64,000 nucleotides of DNA from Pipra filicauda (taxonomy: Eukaryota; Chordata; Aves; Passeriformes; Pipridae), in the NCBI RefSeq assembly GCF_003945595.2, contig NW_024104525.1, forward strand, positions 529,989 through 593,988, in the 5' to 3' direction. The translations under genes and the position numbers were made by a program. Under the pieces are notes generated by a model, which was not told where the DNA came from, searched no databases, and worked only from the letters and a program-made list of their open reading frames with translations. This document shows, in pieces, positions 26,401 to 38,833 of this stretch (position 1 is its first letter; each line of letters starts with the position of its first letter).

Positions 26401-28335
26401 GACTTTAAGAGAGAACCTTTTTCAGTTTAAGATGCTTCATAATTGCAAACAAAACCATTGATAACTATAATCAGAGAATCATTTTCCAGCCATCTTGAGT
26501 GCCTACAACAACTAGACTTTAGTTTATTTATGAGATGGTTTTTGGGACAGAGTCAATCATTCTTCTGTGGTTTTGATATGTCACATCTATTCCTACAGTC
26601 CATAAAAAAAAGAATAAATCTCCATTCCCTGCCAAACATCATAGACAAATATATACAATTTTCCAGTCCTCTGTGACCCCCATCTATTCTCTTGAGTTCT
26701 TAAGAGATACTGAAGTGATCTTAAGTGACCTCCCCTAAGTCCTCTGGCATGCTTGTTGAATTATTTCATTGGTCCCTGAGGAACACAGCAGAGATGCCAT
26801 ACCAAGACCTCCTTTAATGTGATTTTTATATATACATTTTCTTTTTTCCCCTGAACTCCAGCTTGAATCCCTATCTCCTTGTGAAGCTTAACTGTATTAT
26901 GCACCTTGTCACAGATTACCTTTCATGCTCACCTAATCCAAGAATGCAATGCAACACCCCCATAACTTTTCCAATTTGAAGTAGGTCTTTTTTTTTTTTT
27001 TCTGTATTAAGCACTTATCACTCTTTTCTTGCTGTTTTTCTGTCTCTTGTTGCTTAAAACTGGGGTTTTTTTCCTCCTGATTTTCCTTGTTTGCATTATT
27101 GGTTTGAAATTAGGGGAAAAGAGAAGTAAACAAAAAATATATTTCCAACTTAATTTGTTGCCTGAAATAGAAAGTAAAACAAAATCATTGCTATGTCATT
27201 AAGGATCTTCCCTTGAGGTAAAAAGTTGGCTTTGTTTGCTAAGGAGCAGTACACTAGAATATAAAGTAAATGATGGAAGAAATGTTATGCTTCTCTAAGC
27301 CTAAAAAAATCAAAGGAGTTTTGAGTGATTTTTCACAATCAGTTTAATTTTCCCTAATTTTTAGCTAATTAATTCTTGCTAGCTCATTAGAAAGTGTGCA
27401 CAATATTTTGAAGATGAATATTCCCATATATGTTCACAGTTCAAGTAATCATTTGGTTGATTAAAATTTTTTCATGTTCTTTATTCTGTTAAATACACAC
27501 AAAAGCCACTATCACTGAATGTCTTTCTAGGTATTTTTTATCAGGTAATTAGCCGGAACACTGGAACATCATAATCCTGACTTCTAGACTTGGTTAAACT
27601 AGAGGTGTTTGTTTAGTTTGAAATTGTTATATAAATCTCTGTTCCACATTATGAGAAACAAGGGAGTTGTGGATTTTAGTTGGAAATTTTGCAATGTTCT
27701 TGAATATTGTTGGGTGTTCTTTTTGTGATAATTTAATGCTTAGTTTGAACATTCAGAATGAAATATAAATATAAGCAAGTTTTAAATTGTTACCTAAATT
27801 CTGAGTAAAACAATAAAGTGTGGTTTTGCTTAGTACATGTGTAAGTTTTTTTTATTCTGATGAAGTGATCCAAACTTTTATAAAAACATTAGAAAAATGT
27901 GTTTGAGAGGAAATAAGCAAATTCTATAATTCTTCAGGGCATTCTCTAAGTCCCAGCACAGCAACATAAAGAGGGTCATCGGAAGCTCAAATACAAATAA
28001 GATTTTCTCAACATGCTGGATGAACTTTCTTTCTAAAGCACTCAGAATATGAATGTAGTTAATTCACAATAACAATGTGTAAGGCTTAATAAGAATGCAG
28101 TGTCAGTAAGTATCTCTTACTAGGAGATTCTCAACTGAGATTGACTGAGGGAATCTGAGTGTGTAATAAAATTTCTTCAGGCAAAGAAACAAGGAATTTC
28201 TATAACCATTTATAGTGGTTGAAAATCAGCAGGAAAGAACAACTGGTTAAGGTCATTCTTCAGCGCACAAAACTGCCAACAATTCCAAATCTCAAAAACA
28301 AGTTCTCTTAAAAATACATAAACTTTACATTTCCA
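26401..28335. other. AT-rich non-coding DNA
   Basis: No gene seen. A T14 run lies at 26988-27001. A weak resemblance to CR1 (TGGTCCCTGAGGAACAC near 26770) may be part of the old CR1 upstream. Confidence 0.6.
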
Positions 28336-28542
28336 AGTCACTTTCAGTCATTTCTTGAACATTTCCAGGGGTGGTCAGTCGACCACTTCCATGGGCGTTG
28401 CAATGCTTAACAACCCTTCCAGCAAAAAAATTCTTCCTGATGTCCAACCCAAACTGCCCCTGATGCAGCTTGAGGTCATTTCCTTTTGTACTGTCAGTTG
28501 TTACTTGGGAAAAGAGACCAATCCCCATGTCTATAAGCACTG
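28336..28542 (-). repeat. CR1 LINE fragment, minus strand
   Basis: In reverse this matches the CR1 ORF2 3' end. Visible blocks are TCTTGAACATTTCCAGGGG, CTTCCATGGGCG, AACCCTTCCAGCAAAAAAAT, TCTTCCTGATGTCCAACCCA, GATGCAGCTTGAGGTCATTT and GTTACTTGGGAAAAGAGACC. Both ends are truncated and no octamer tail is seen. The 60-70 codon ORFs on both strands here are repeat translations. Confidence 0.88.
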
Positions 28543-30728
28543 AATTTTCTTGCCATGGTTTCTAAACTCTCCTGTGACTCTAAATGCCTGGGTATTCCTA
28601 TTCATAAAAGGATATAATAGAAGAGTTTCTGTAATAGAGGATCAACTTTTCTAGACCCTCAAAAACAAATTATCAGGTGTTGCAAAATCTAAACATACTC
28701 CTTTCTTAAAATAAATAATATAAGGTACTGTACTGCTCCTAAAGATTTGGGGGAATTTTTTTAGGTATTTTGTTTAGTTTGGTGTGGGTTTTTTGTTTTG
28801 TTTTGTTTTTTTGGGGGGAGGGGGCTGTTTGTTTGTTTCTCCAAAATGCAGCATGTATATACACATTAAAGAAGCTCCCCAAATATACACTGTGTTGAAA
28901 GGACATTCACAAAAACTAAAACTACTTGATCAGTATTTGAGTGTTACAAAAAGATAAAACCCAGTAATCTAGCAGTTGCAGCTGAAATACAGGTATTGAA
29001 GAACAGATAAATTTTCTGGAAAATTGAAATAAATTGAAAACTGAAGATCTGCATGCAAATGGATGGATGAAACATAAAGAAAGAAGGGACAATATGCATA
29101 GTGAAAAGATTTTTAAATTTAGGAGAAGATTTATCAGGCTAGTTTTAGAGCCACAATGTTGGACAAAGAAACAGGACAAAGAAGAAGAACTGTCAGATTT
29201 AGATATTAATATAATTAATTTTTTTTTTTATTACTGGAAACAGACATAGTACTAAAAATATAACTTAAAAATGCAGATTAAGATATATTATTAATAATTT
29301 TAAAAAATCTGTTTATTCCAGCATTAAGAGAATACTTCAAATAATGTATTTCACTTGTATTTAGTAAACAGAAAAGATGTTGTAAAATCATTTGCAGAAA
29401 ACAAAATATTCTAGAGATCTGTGACTTGATTCATGTAAAAGGGTAGCCATAGCAAATGTAGAAATGCAACTGTAGTTCTTTAAAAGGGCAAATCTTCATA
29501 AATCTTCATAAATTAGATGTTTTAGTAAATACCATCTGCATAGTGAAGGCTGATCTTCTTTTTGAGGGGGTTTTCAATTTTGCTCGGGGGAGAAGAGGGT
29601 TTGTTTTCTCCCATGGCTACAAAAAATCAGTGGATTTAACCTATTTGAATTTGTGATATATGCCTGCACTACAGATTGTATGCAATAGAAACTATAATGA
29701 TAAGTGTCATAACTGTAGTTAGGAAAAGGATTGGTTAGAAGAGCAGCGAACAAACATAGGGATCGAGAAATACTAACAGTGAAGAAATACTAACATCAAA
29801 GGTAGTTTTCAAATATATTTGACAATCTTTATTATTATTTTTGTTAATTAATCTGGGGAAAAAAACAGGGACATATTAAAAAATTTTTCTGATGACAAAA
29901 GACCAAAGCAATTTAAAATGAAAAGGAGAATAAGAGTATTACAGAAGAAGAATTTCTTGACTTTGTAGTAACTTACATTGTAGAAATGGGATTTAAGAAA
30001 GATCTAAAAAAATCAGGATCATTTGGCAATGGATTAATCAAGATCTTTTTCCTGTTTATTGAGAAGAACAAGAAGATATTTGAAGATACTGAAAGACAGG
30101 ATTATGCATTATCATAATGTTTGTTTGATCTTTTGCATGTGGGTATGGGGAAACTTTGCATGTACTTCAATCACATCCGACTACAGGCTCCTAATAATTA
30201 CTGATACAAGGCACTTGTAATCAACAACCAGTTTTTTCTCTCAATGCAGACTGGAACATGGAATAATGTGTTTCTCCCCACAGCAATTATTAGCTCAGGA
30301 AGTACATAGACATGCCTTTTTTTGTTATTGTTATTGTTTAGAGCTAGCTTGCATTTAGTAGGGCACAATGATACAGAGTGTTTTGGGGTTTTCTATATCT
30401 ACCTTTGAAAGATTATGGGTGGTTTTGTCTTTTATAGAACAGCTGTAAATCATCCATATAATGTAGTCATAAAAATATATATGTAGTTCATGGTGCATCA
30501 GTCAACATTTTCAATAGCAATGAGAAAACATTAGTGACATTACAGAAGGCATTAAAATATTGAACATAATTTTGATTAACCACATTAAAGAAAGACAAAT
30601 TCAAACTGGAACAAGGCTTAGATAATTTTCATAGAAATACAGAAGCTATACTGAAGTTGATCAGCAGATTTTAGGGCTTCTCACTTCTCACTATAATTTA
30701 TATCATACTCAAGTCATAGGACTGCAAG

Positions 30729-30774
30729 ATTTCAGGTACTATTGTAATTTCAGGTACTATTGTAATTTCAAGTA
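30729..30774 (+). repeat. 18-bp tandem repeat, about 2.5 copies
   Basis: The unit ATTTCAGGTACTATTGTA occurs at 30729-30746 and 30747-30764 with no differences, followed by a partial, mutated third copy. Confidence 0.93.
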
Positions 30775-33590
30775 ATGTCTGTTTTGTATCTCTTAGAACT
30801 GGTGCTGATAGATGTAAATATTTCTCATATCAATGATGTTTGATGTCAATATATTATGAACATGGTGGTTTTTTAGAGGTCGATTTAGCATATTCAAATA
30901 AATAGAAATGGATGTTAAAAAATTATGGTTGCTTTCCATGGGGCAAATTCAAAGGCTGTTATAAAGAAATAAAACAAAATATGTTTGGCATTTTTTTACA
31001 AAAATGTTTTCCATTTTCAGATTACATGGTTTTCATTAGTTACAGAAGTTTCATCAAATAAAACCTTTGAGATTTGAAATGAATAGCAATTTCTCCACCA
31101 TAAACATCTGAAACAAGGAAGAATGCATCCTATCTGTTTTCAGACCAAGAAAATCAGGGAACTGGCTTTTCAATGGAAGATAAAGCTGAAGCAGAACATC
31201 AATTGATTCAGAAAGCAGAAAATTCAGTGCCTCCTTTAGAAGGGAAGACGTGCAGTATCGAAGGATGCTAAGACGAGTGTTTGTGCTTGCCTGCAGGTAC
31301 AGACAGCAGGAGAGTTCCCTCTGCTGAAGTAATGAATAATTAAATCATGCTTAGAACCTAGCATATGGAGTGGCAGGATGCTCTCAGACTAGCTGTTGGA
31401 GGTGACAAAAATGGCATCCTGTTGGCTGTTAATGTGGAGCATGAGTCATGTTGGATCTTAGTTCAAGAGAGCTGAGAGCACCAGAGTTGAGGACTTTATT
31501 TTCTGATGCTTATCGCAGAGATTCAGAATAGCTAGTGCTACCTTGAGAAAGAGATAGAATAGATGATCTATTGTGTTTTTTTTAGCCTCATTTTAATTTT
31601 AATAATTTGATATTTTTTCCAGTAAGAATTGAAAACTTAAGATGATAGAAGACAATTTTTTCTACCATTATATTCATGCTGATGCATGAGGCATATTAAA
31701 GCTTGGATAAACATATATATTTTGAATTAGTACACAGGGACTTTATTAAGCAGAATCAGTAGCCAAACATCAACTAAGTGCAGCTCATTGCATTGCTTCT
31801 CTCATGAACCAGCAACATAATGTCCTGCTGCGCTCTAAAATATAGAACTTGCAATTTCTAGTTAATATTATATGAAACACATATAAGGTAGACATTGACC
31901 TATCATTTAACTTTGTCAGTTAAAAAATTAGAGGAGTACAAAATTATATTAAACAGGATATTGGGTCATATAATAGGACATGCAAGTACTTCCAGGAACC
32001 TTTAAAATTATTAAAACTGAGTGTAGTTTGTGTAGATGTTCTGGAGAACACCTTTTTCTCAGTTCTCTGGCTCAAAGTGATCAGTTCATGATTAAACATA
32101 CAGACTTAAAACTGAGGGACATTATGACAATCGTAGCCTGTACTCATACCATTATTCTTGTATTACTGGAACAATGATAGTTCCCTGAACTTTATACAGA
32201 TTTCAAGGATTTTCACAACAGAGGTGTGATTTTTACACCAAATTACTGACTGTGTAGGGGAGAAATAACTTACTGAGTATGAGGGAATATATGTAAAAGT
32301 TCGGATTTCTTATAAACTTTGTGTTCAGTGAGAGGAAAGCATATCAGCTACCACTGTAAACAGGTTATTCTCTCACTTTCTCACCTTTGTCCTTGTCTTC
32401 AGTCTTTACATTTATCTCTTTTTTTTTAACCTTCTTTTTTTTCTTATTTTGCATATCTCTAATGCACAAATGCAAGCTTTTAAAGGCTTCATCAAAAAAT
32501 ATTCTAATAGACATTTGACAATGTGCCATGGGCTAAGGCATGTTTTTGTGATAGACCCTGTCTGTTTTCTGTGCTTGTAAAGAATTTAAATAGCTCCAGT
32601 ATTCTCCACCTTCACTTTTCTCAATAATTAACAATAAAATAATGTATCTCAATATTTTACATACTTTTGCTTTATTTATGTTGTTGCATTTTACTGTTTT
32701 TTTTTTTTTATGATGGTGATATTTATCCCCTTTCTTGAAAAGTAGACATGAATCAAATTTCAGCTTCTACTTACTTATTATTGTTTCCACTGGATTCTTA
32801 TTAAAACTTGACACAAAGAAATAAAATCAATTGGTAATACTGAAGATAGGTTTACAAAATTCTCAAAACAACGTACAGAAACGTGTACTAACTAGCTAAA
32901 TATAATGGTAAAGAGAGGAATTGGTTTACTGCCTGATATATTTCTACTATTAAGGTGATTTTGAATACATTAAGTTAAGCCAAGGGTCAGCTTAATTCTA
33001 ATTTACAACCTGTGAGATTTGCTTTTAATGTTGAGAAGGATAGACCTGACCCTTAACTTTCAATGTGAAATTAAATCTTCATTTGAAGGTTTTATTCTGT
33101 GTACAGTGTGGGAATCCTAGGGCCTAAAACTTCTTCAAAACTCCTCTTAGGATAAGGACTTCTTCCCCCTCCCCCCAAAAAATCCCTAATAACTAGGCAT
33201 CTTTACTTTCACTATTTTGTGACTTGTATAAAATTGCAATAACACAGCCAAGGCACAAATTTGTTCCTGAGCCTGAGACTAAGGCTTTATCTTCACAAGT
33301 CTAACTTAAATACATTAATTAATATTTTAATTGTTAGCAATTTGTTTATTTGCATGGGATCATAGACAAAACATGTATCTGATTTATAAGTTATAGTGCA
33401 TTACAGAAACTGATTGTTTAGATACTGAAGGACTGAAAATAATTAATGAGACTAATTCAGTATTACTGAAATTAATATTGTAACTGAGTACCTCTGTAAT
33501 TGTAAATTAATATTGTAACTGTGGTGAGATGCTAATAAAAGAACTGCTACAAGGATCATCTCCATCGTACTAGACTTCTCCTAATTTCTA

Positions 33591-33616
33591 TGTGTGTGTG
33601 TATATATATATATATA
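33591..33616 (+). repeat. (TG)5(TA)8 compound microsatellite
   Basis: TGTGTGTGTG is followed directly by eight TA units. This is a common compound repeat and is probably length-variable. Confidence 0.97.
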
Positions 33617-34247
33617 AATATTAATGCACACTATTTAGTTGTTATTTTCATCATATTATTGTACTTCATACTGACAATATTTATCTCAAGTAATCAAAAT
33701 TCAAAGATGCTGACTAGTCAAAAATATGTAACAAGGATGAATCAAGAATTTAGACCAAAGTTTTATTCTGTTATCTTTCCTTCAGTTTGATAATTGGGCC
33801 TGATCAACACAATCAGAAAATAGTTATTTATTTATAAACATTTATAAACATTTAGTCTAGTAGTACAACTGATTAACTTGGCAGCCTTTGTTAATAATTC
33901 AAAAATTTATGTAATAATTAAGAACAGTAAGGTGTATTTTTAATGATGTATGAAAATAATCACTAACTAGTTATCTAAAAAATACATGTAGTGTACATGT
34001 GAAACTCCTTATTCTGATTAGCTATAATAGCATGTTCTCTTCTAAGTCCTTTCACTGAAAATTCCAAGCTGTTTGTCATCTGGGTCAGATTCCGTGCCTG
34101 ATAATTGGGAAAAAAAAAGTTTGATGTAATTGTGAAAGAGTTAGAGCCATAAATGTTAAAGTCAGAAGAGATCCATATAGCAAGGCCACAAATTCTGGGG
34201 GATGAGAGCATTCATCAAGAAGAAAGTAACACAGAGGAATGAGGAAA

Positions 34248-34252
34248 GACAG
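34248..34252. repeat. Target-site duplication, left copy (GACAG)
   Basis: It matches 34947-34951 exactly and abuts the TG...CA ends of the solo LTR. Confidence 0.75.
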
Positions 34253-34946
34253 TGTGGTGGATTGACCTCAGCTGGCCACCAAGTGCTCACTAAGCTGCTC
34301 TGTCACTCCCCGTTGTCAGCATGATGGGAGAAAAGGTTAAAAACTTTTGGGGCAAGATAAAGGCAGTTTAATGAAGAAGAGCAAAGACTGTGTGGAAGTA
34401 AAGTAAAGCAGGACAAAAAGATTTATCCTCTACTTCCCATCAGCAGTTGATGTCCAGACATTTGGGAAGTAGGGCCTCAGTAGGGCCTTCTGAAGCAGTT
34501 GCTTCAGAAGACAAGCACCTTAATAATGAATACCCCTCATCCCTCACTTCTTCTTTCTCTGATCTTTTATTGCTGAGCATGGTGTCAAATGATAGTGGTT
34601 GAGTATGTAGTGTCAGGTTTATGGTTGGACTTAATGACCTTAAGGGTCTTTTTTGATCTAAATGATTCTATGATTCTATGATATGGAATATCCCTTTGGT
34701 CTGCTGGGGTCAGCTGTCCCAGTCATGTCCCCTTACAAACTCTTGCCCACTCCCAGCCTACCTCCTCTGGCAGAAGGTGGGGGAGAGATTGGTGGGAGAG
34801 AGAGCCTTGATGCTATGCAGGCACTGTTGAGCAATATCCAGAACATTGATGTGTTATCAATACCATTCTAGATACAAATAGAAACTAAAACACTGTTAAA
34901 GGCCACTATAGGGAAAGTTAACTCTATCTCAGCCAGACCCGATACA
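34253..34946 (-). mobile_element. Solo LTR (family A) with 5-bp target duplication, interrupted by CR1
   Basis: This belongs to the same LTR family as 17601-18181, with sense on the minus strand. Its outer ends are TGTATCGGGTCTGGCTGAGA (from 34946) and CAATCCACCACA (to 34253). It is flanked by GACAG at 34248-34252 and GACAG at 34947-34951, an exact 5-bp target duplication, which is the length usual for class III (ERVL-like) elements. The polyadenylation signal ATTAAA is intact on the minus strand at 34367-34372, while the TATA region (near 34566) reads AATAAAA and is altered. A CR1 3' end is inserted at about 34595-34683. No retroviral genes are present. Confidence 0.87.
34595..34682 (+). repeat. 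CR1 3' tail nested inside the LTR
   Basis: It contains GGTTGGACTTAATGACCTTA, GGGTCTTTTTTGATCTA and the octamers ATTCTATG ATTCTATG. It interrupts the LTR between GTGTCAAATGA and TATGGAATATCCC, positions that are contiguous in related LTR copies. ATGATA flanks it on both sides (34589-34594 and 34678-34683). This may be a short target duplication or microhomology, because the CR1 octamer itself ends in ATG. Confidence 0.82.
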
Positions 34947-34951
34947 GACAG
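34947..34951. repeat. Target-site duplication, right copy (GACAG)
   Basis: It matches 34248-34252 exactly and abuts the other end of the LTR. Confidence 0.75.
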
Positions 34952-37612
34952 TTTGGTACTTTTAGCTGGCTGGGAGTCCTGAAAATATAAAAGCACATTT
35001 CTTAATTTGGCCATAACAGCTTCTTCAGCATGTGTTAAGGAATAGTATCTTTCTGGATGATATACATTTGCTTCTCACATGTTTTCCATCCTAGGCACAA
35101 TTCTTATAGAAAGTCTGAGAGGGAATCTCATAAGCAGAATGGCTCTTTGTAAAGCAAGGAACAGGATGATTATGTTACTCCAACCATTTCTTTTCCAAGA
35201 TGAAGTGATGAAAGAATAAGAAGTCAAGCTGCTTAAAAGCTAAGTTTTAGTTTTTGCTTTTTATTTTTTTTTAATTCTACTTTTAATTCTGGATAAGGTA
35301 AAAACAAACTTTAAAAAACTAAAGTGTATATTTTGTTTGAAAAACAAGCATGCCCTGGTTTCTCCAAGATAAAAGTGGTCCTGTGGACTTTCAGCTGCTC
35401 CATGATGTTGATGCAATAAACATTTTTGTTCAGCAAATAGTCTATAGCATCAGTGAAAACCAAAAATATGACAATATTTTTCGACAGCATCTTCCATTCT
35501 TATCTACTGCTTCTTATTATGCCATGGGTTGCATGAATCCAAGACCTGTTAGACAAAGAACTTTCAAATATTCAGCTCTATGAATATCCCAGGATTGTTG
35601 ACTCTGAAATTGTCTCTTCACTTATAGATTCTGAAGTAATCTGCTGAGATACATCTGGAAAGTCTGGACAGTCCAGTTTTGAACATCCAGGTTCAGGTGA
35701 GAAATACCTTATTCCTAAAATTTGAGTCAGGTCGGCATTAGTTCAAGGAAAACTTCATGGAGAATCTTCACAGAGTTTGGTGAACATTTTGGGGGAAAAA
35801 GTTAATTCTGTTTTCAACAAATGGCTGTAAGATTTTGTATGAGGAAATATCTGAGCTGTTTCAATACAGATACAATTCTTAGTCTTAAAAGATTTAGTGC
35901 AGAAGCCAGTATATCTCTTGCTGGCAAGTTGCCCTGGTTAATTACTTTCACTGTCATGGGTGGACTTTTACAGTATTATTTCTTTGGTTTACTGTTTGAA
36001 TGTGTACCTCACAGTATAGAGTTTGTAGATTCTGCCTCTGAAATATGTTTCTCTGCTCATAAAATCTTCCTCAGTGTTTGTTTTCCATTAATATTTTGGC
36101 CTTACTGGTTATCAGTTTTGAGGTATGAGAGGGAAAGTCATCATATTCCAAGCAACCCCAAATTTAAAAGTTTTGCATACTACAGTCTAGACAAATACGA
36201 CAAATAAGAAATGCTATAGGCATATCTTCTAGTGTTGATCTAGAGAAGTGACTCTTGTTTTGAAATAATTTTGGGGAAAAAAGTGTCTCTGAGAATATGA
36301 AAAAAGAAAAGCAATTGTTGTTGCTAACCAGGACTATTTTGCAGCTAAATATATAGGGTAAGGAGATGTTCAAAAAAGGAAGCCATATATATTAACAAAG
36401 TATTTAGTTTTTTGTCTCTTTGAGTAGTTCCCTTTGGATGTGGGAAACTATGTCGAAAAATTTGAATGTGGATGTGCAATTACTAGAGTGGATTTAATTT
36501 TGAAAAGTAAATACTATTCTTATAATTTGTGATTTCTTCCTCATATTGCCATAAAAAATGCGTTTCAGGATTTCACTTTCATAATCAAAATATTTTCATC
36601 TGTTACGGATGTCTTCTTGTTAGATAAGCTTTTTGATAGTTCATATCCTCAAAATAAGTCAGTGTCAGGCACAATGTGTCTTTTTCTTTGAGGAGACATG
36701 CCTGTTCATTGCATAACTCTTGTTCAAATGATTCTATCTTTGCAAACTGTCATAGATTTAGATTTACAACTTATACCCAAAGACTTCTCTTGGAAGTATT
36801 CCGCAAAGTAAACAGAAATTCTTACAGACAATTAGAAAATCTCATATGTATTCTTTGAACTTTATCTTACAAGAAAAAGAATACCAGAAGTTAAAGCCAG
36901 GTAGAGGGAGGTTTCTATTAAATATGTATAAATGCACATAGACAAGTCTAAGTTGATTTAATTTGACAGAAATCAGTAAGTGCTGGAAAAATAGCCTGAA
37001 CATTAATTTAACTGACTTAGTTCATTTCAGAAGGAAATATAAAGTGTAACTTATAGAACTTAAATTTATAACAACTTACATTATAAAAATTAATTAGCCT
37101 TTTCCACAAATAACTATTTTCCCCATGAATTATGAAGTCCTCACCTTTTATGTTTTATTTTTCATGTTATTATAATAATCCAGAAAATAAGGACCAAATC
37201 AAGTCAATGTGAGTCATCTGAATAAATAATAACTTTCCTTCTGGATCAGGTCACTGTCATGCTCTGTATATTAGTCTAACTGGCAAATTAAATAACTTAA
37301 TTTAAAAAAAAATCACAAAAATATTTCTGTAGATGTGTTCTGAAAAAACTATTTCTCCTGAAAAATCTGACACTGAAACATTTCTATTGGCACCTCTACC
37401 TCTGCCTTATGCTTTCCTTGAAAATACTGCTTTTAAAAATGTTGAGGTCATGAAACCCCAGCAGACTTTTGTTATTGTAAGTGTCCTTTTATATTAACTG
37501 GACCAGGGAGAGAGGTAGAGTCAGAACACTAAAATCCTAAAGAGGACAGACAATTTCGAAGATAGCTTGATTTAAAAACATATAAATCTCTGTTCCAAAG
37601 TGGAAATGAAAG
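34952..37612. other. AT-rich non-coding DNA; one 128-codon ORF of doubtful status
   Basis: An ORF at 35821-36207 (plus) begins in a fair Kozak context (AAATGG) and has two hydrophobic stretches, but I see no known domain, splice sites or homology. A 77-codon ORF at 35350-35583 is similar in nature. I treat both as chance ORFs. No transposon recognised. Confidence 0.55.
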
Positions 37613-37668
37613 CTTTCTCTAAGTGAGAAAGCTCTTTCTCTAAGTGAGAAAGCTCTTTCTCTAAGTGA
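37613..37668 (+). repeat. 21-bp tandem repeat whose unit is a hairpin
   Basis: Units occupy 37613-37633, 37634-37654 and a partial 37655-37668. The two full units are identical. Each unit junction creates AGCTTTCTC-TAAGT-GAGAAAGCT, an exact 9-bp inverted repeat around a 5-nt loop, with the first arm at 37611-37619. Confidence 0.95.
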
Positions 37669-38833
37669 TCTTAGTCCTTGCTAGCTCTGCTACTTAAAGG
37701 AAATTGTAAATCTAAATTGCATATGTACTGAACTGAATGCTTCTGGAAATACTTTAGATGACAGGAAGTAACTTGACTGTGTCTCGTTTATGAGTTTTTT
37801 TAACAAGAAAAAATAGGAAGAGTAGCTATGGAAAAATAGGCAGTTTCTGGGTAGTATTAGATACATAAAATGTTTCTCTGTATTAAATGTATCTATCATG
37901 ATTCTTGAGAATATTTCAGGGAAAAAAAAGTTTTGAATTGTAGCTCAGTTTTTGTGTAGTAAGTAAACCTGAATTCTGTAACATTATCTTTGAAATATTA
38001 GCTGTATTAAACTTTCATTAGTAAATCTTGTATTATGAATGATGAATATATGAATGTGAGCATTACAGGCATAATTTCTTTCTAACTACTGAGCTAAAAC
38101 TAAACAGTGATTTCTCTGACATTTTTTGTGGCGCTCTTACTAAGGTATAAATGACATTGTGCAATACTGAAGAGTTGCAATTTTGTTTTTTATCTTTGGT
38201 TTGGTGCACTAAGATATTTATTTTCTTTGCAAGGCCAAATTTCTTCCCCATTTACAAATATGCAGAAACAGATCAGATATTATATGGAAACCAAAGGAGC
38301 AATAATAGTTGTTGACTTCTTTTACTTAGATAGTTACTGTGCTGCAATCGGAAAAAAAAAAAAGGAGCAAAAATGTTGTAGTGTTAAGAGGTGCTTTGGA
38401 AAACATAATGTTCATGTTATCCTTGCCACTCTATGTAATCAACATATTTCAACCTGTGCAGAATTCAATTTTCATTTCTCTCTGATTTAGAAACAAAGGA
38501 CTTCAGACTGAACACTTTGTGATTTTATTCAATATATGGAAATAATTGATATTTGTCTTCCATGAACAATGAAAAATAATTTTCTAAGTTCCTTGCTCTA
38601 CCAAAACCCAGTGCCTTCAAAAAGAAGTCTTAAAAGGAACAGATAGTCCATTCTGGATAAAGAATTCAGTGATAAAAAGTAATCCAGAATAAAAATATCT
38701 GAGTATTTTTTGGTTGGAGTCCCAGTGCTGAACTGAATACAAACTTAAGTGAAAAAAATGTTCAAGGAAATTGGACTGAAGTCAACAACACATATTCATA
38801 TATATTACTTGAGATGTTAACAGGGACCACAAT
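37669..38833. other. AT-rich non-coding DNA
   Basis: No feature recognised. An 87-codon ORF at 38227-38490 has no support. Confidence 0.6.

Larger units (their letters stand above)
28543..34252. other. 5.7 kb of AT-rich non-coding DNA with small repeats
   Basis: No confident gene. Contents are a G/T-rich low-complexity run (about 28785-28840), an 11-bp direct repeat near 29489-29511, an 18-bp tandem repeat at 30729-30774, a weak exon-like ORF at 31101-31268 (see findings) and a dinucleotide repeat at 33591-33616. The rest is AT-rich with chance ORFs. Confidence 0.6.

Noticed and set aside
37613..37668. Possible CRISPR-like array of palindromic repeats
   Set aside because: Units are directly adjacent with no spacers, only 2.7 copies exist, and the DNA is vertebrate.
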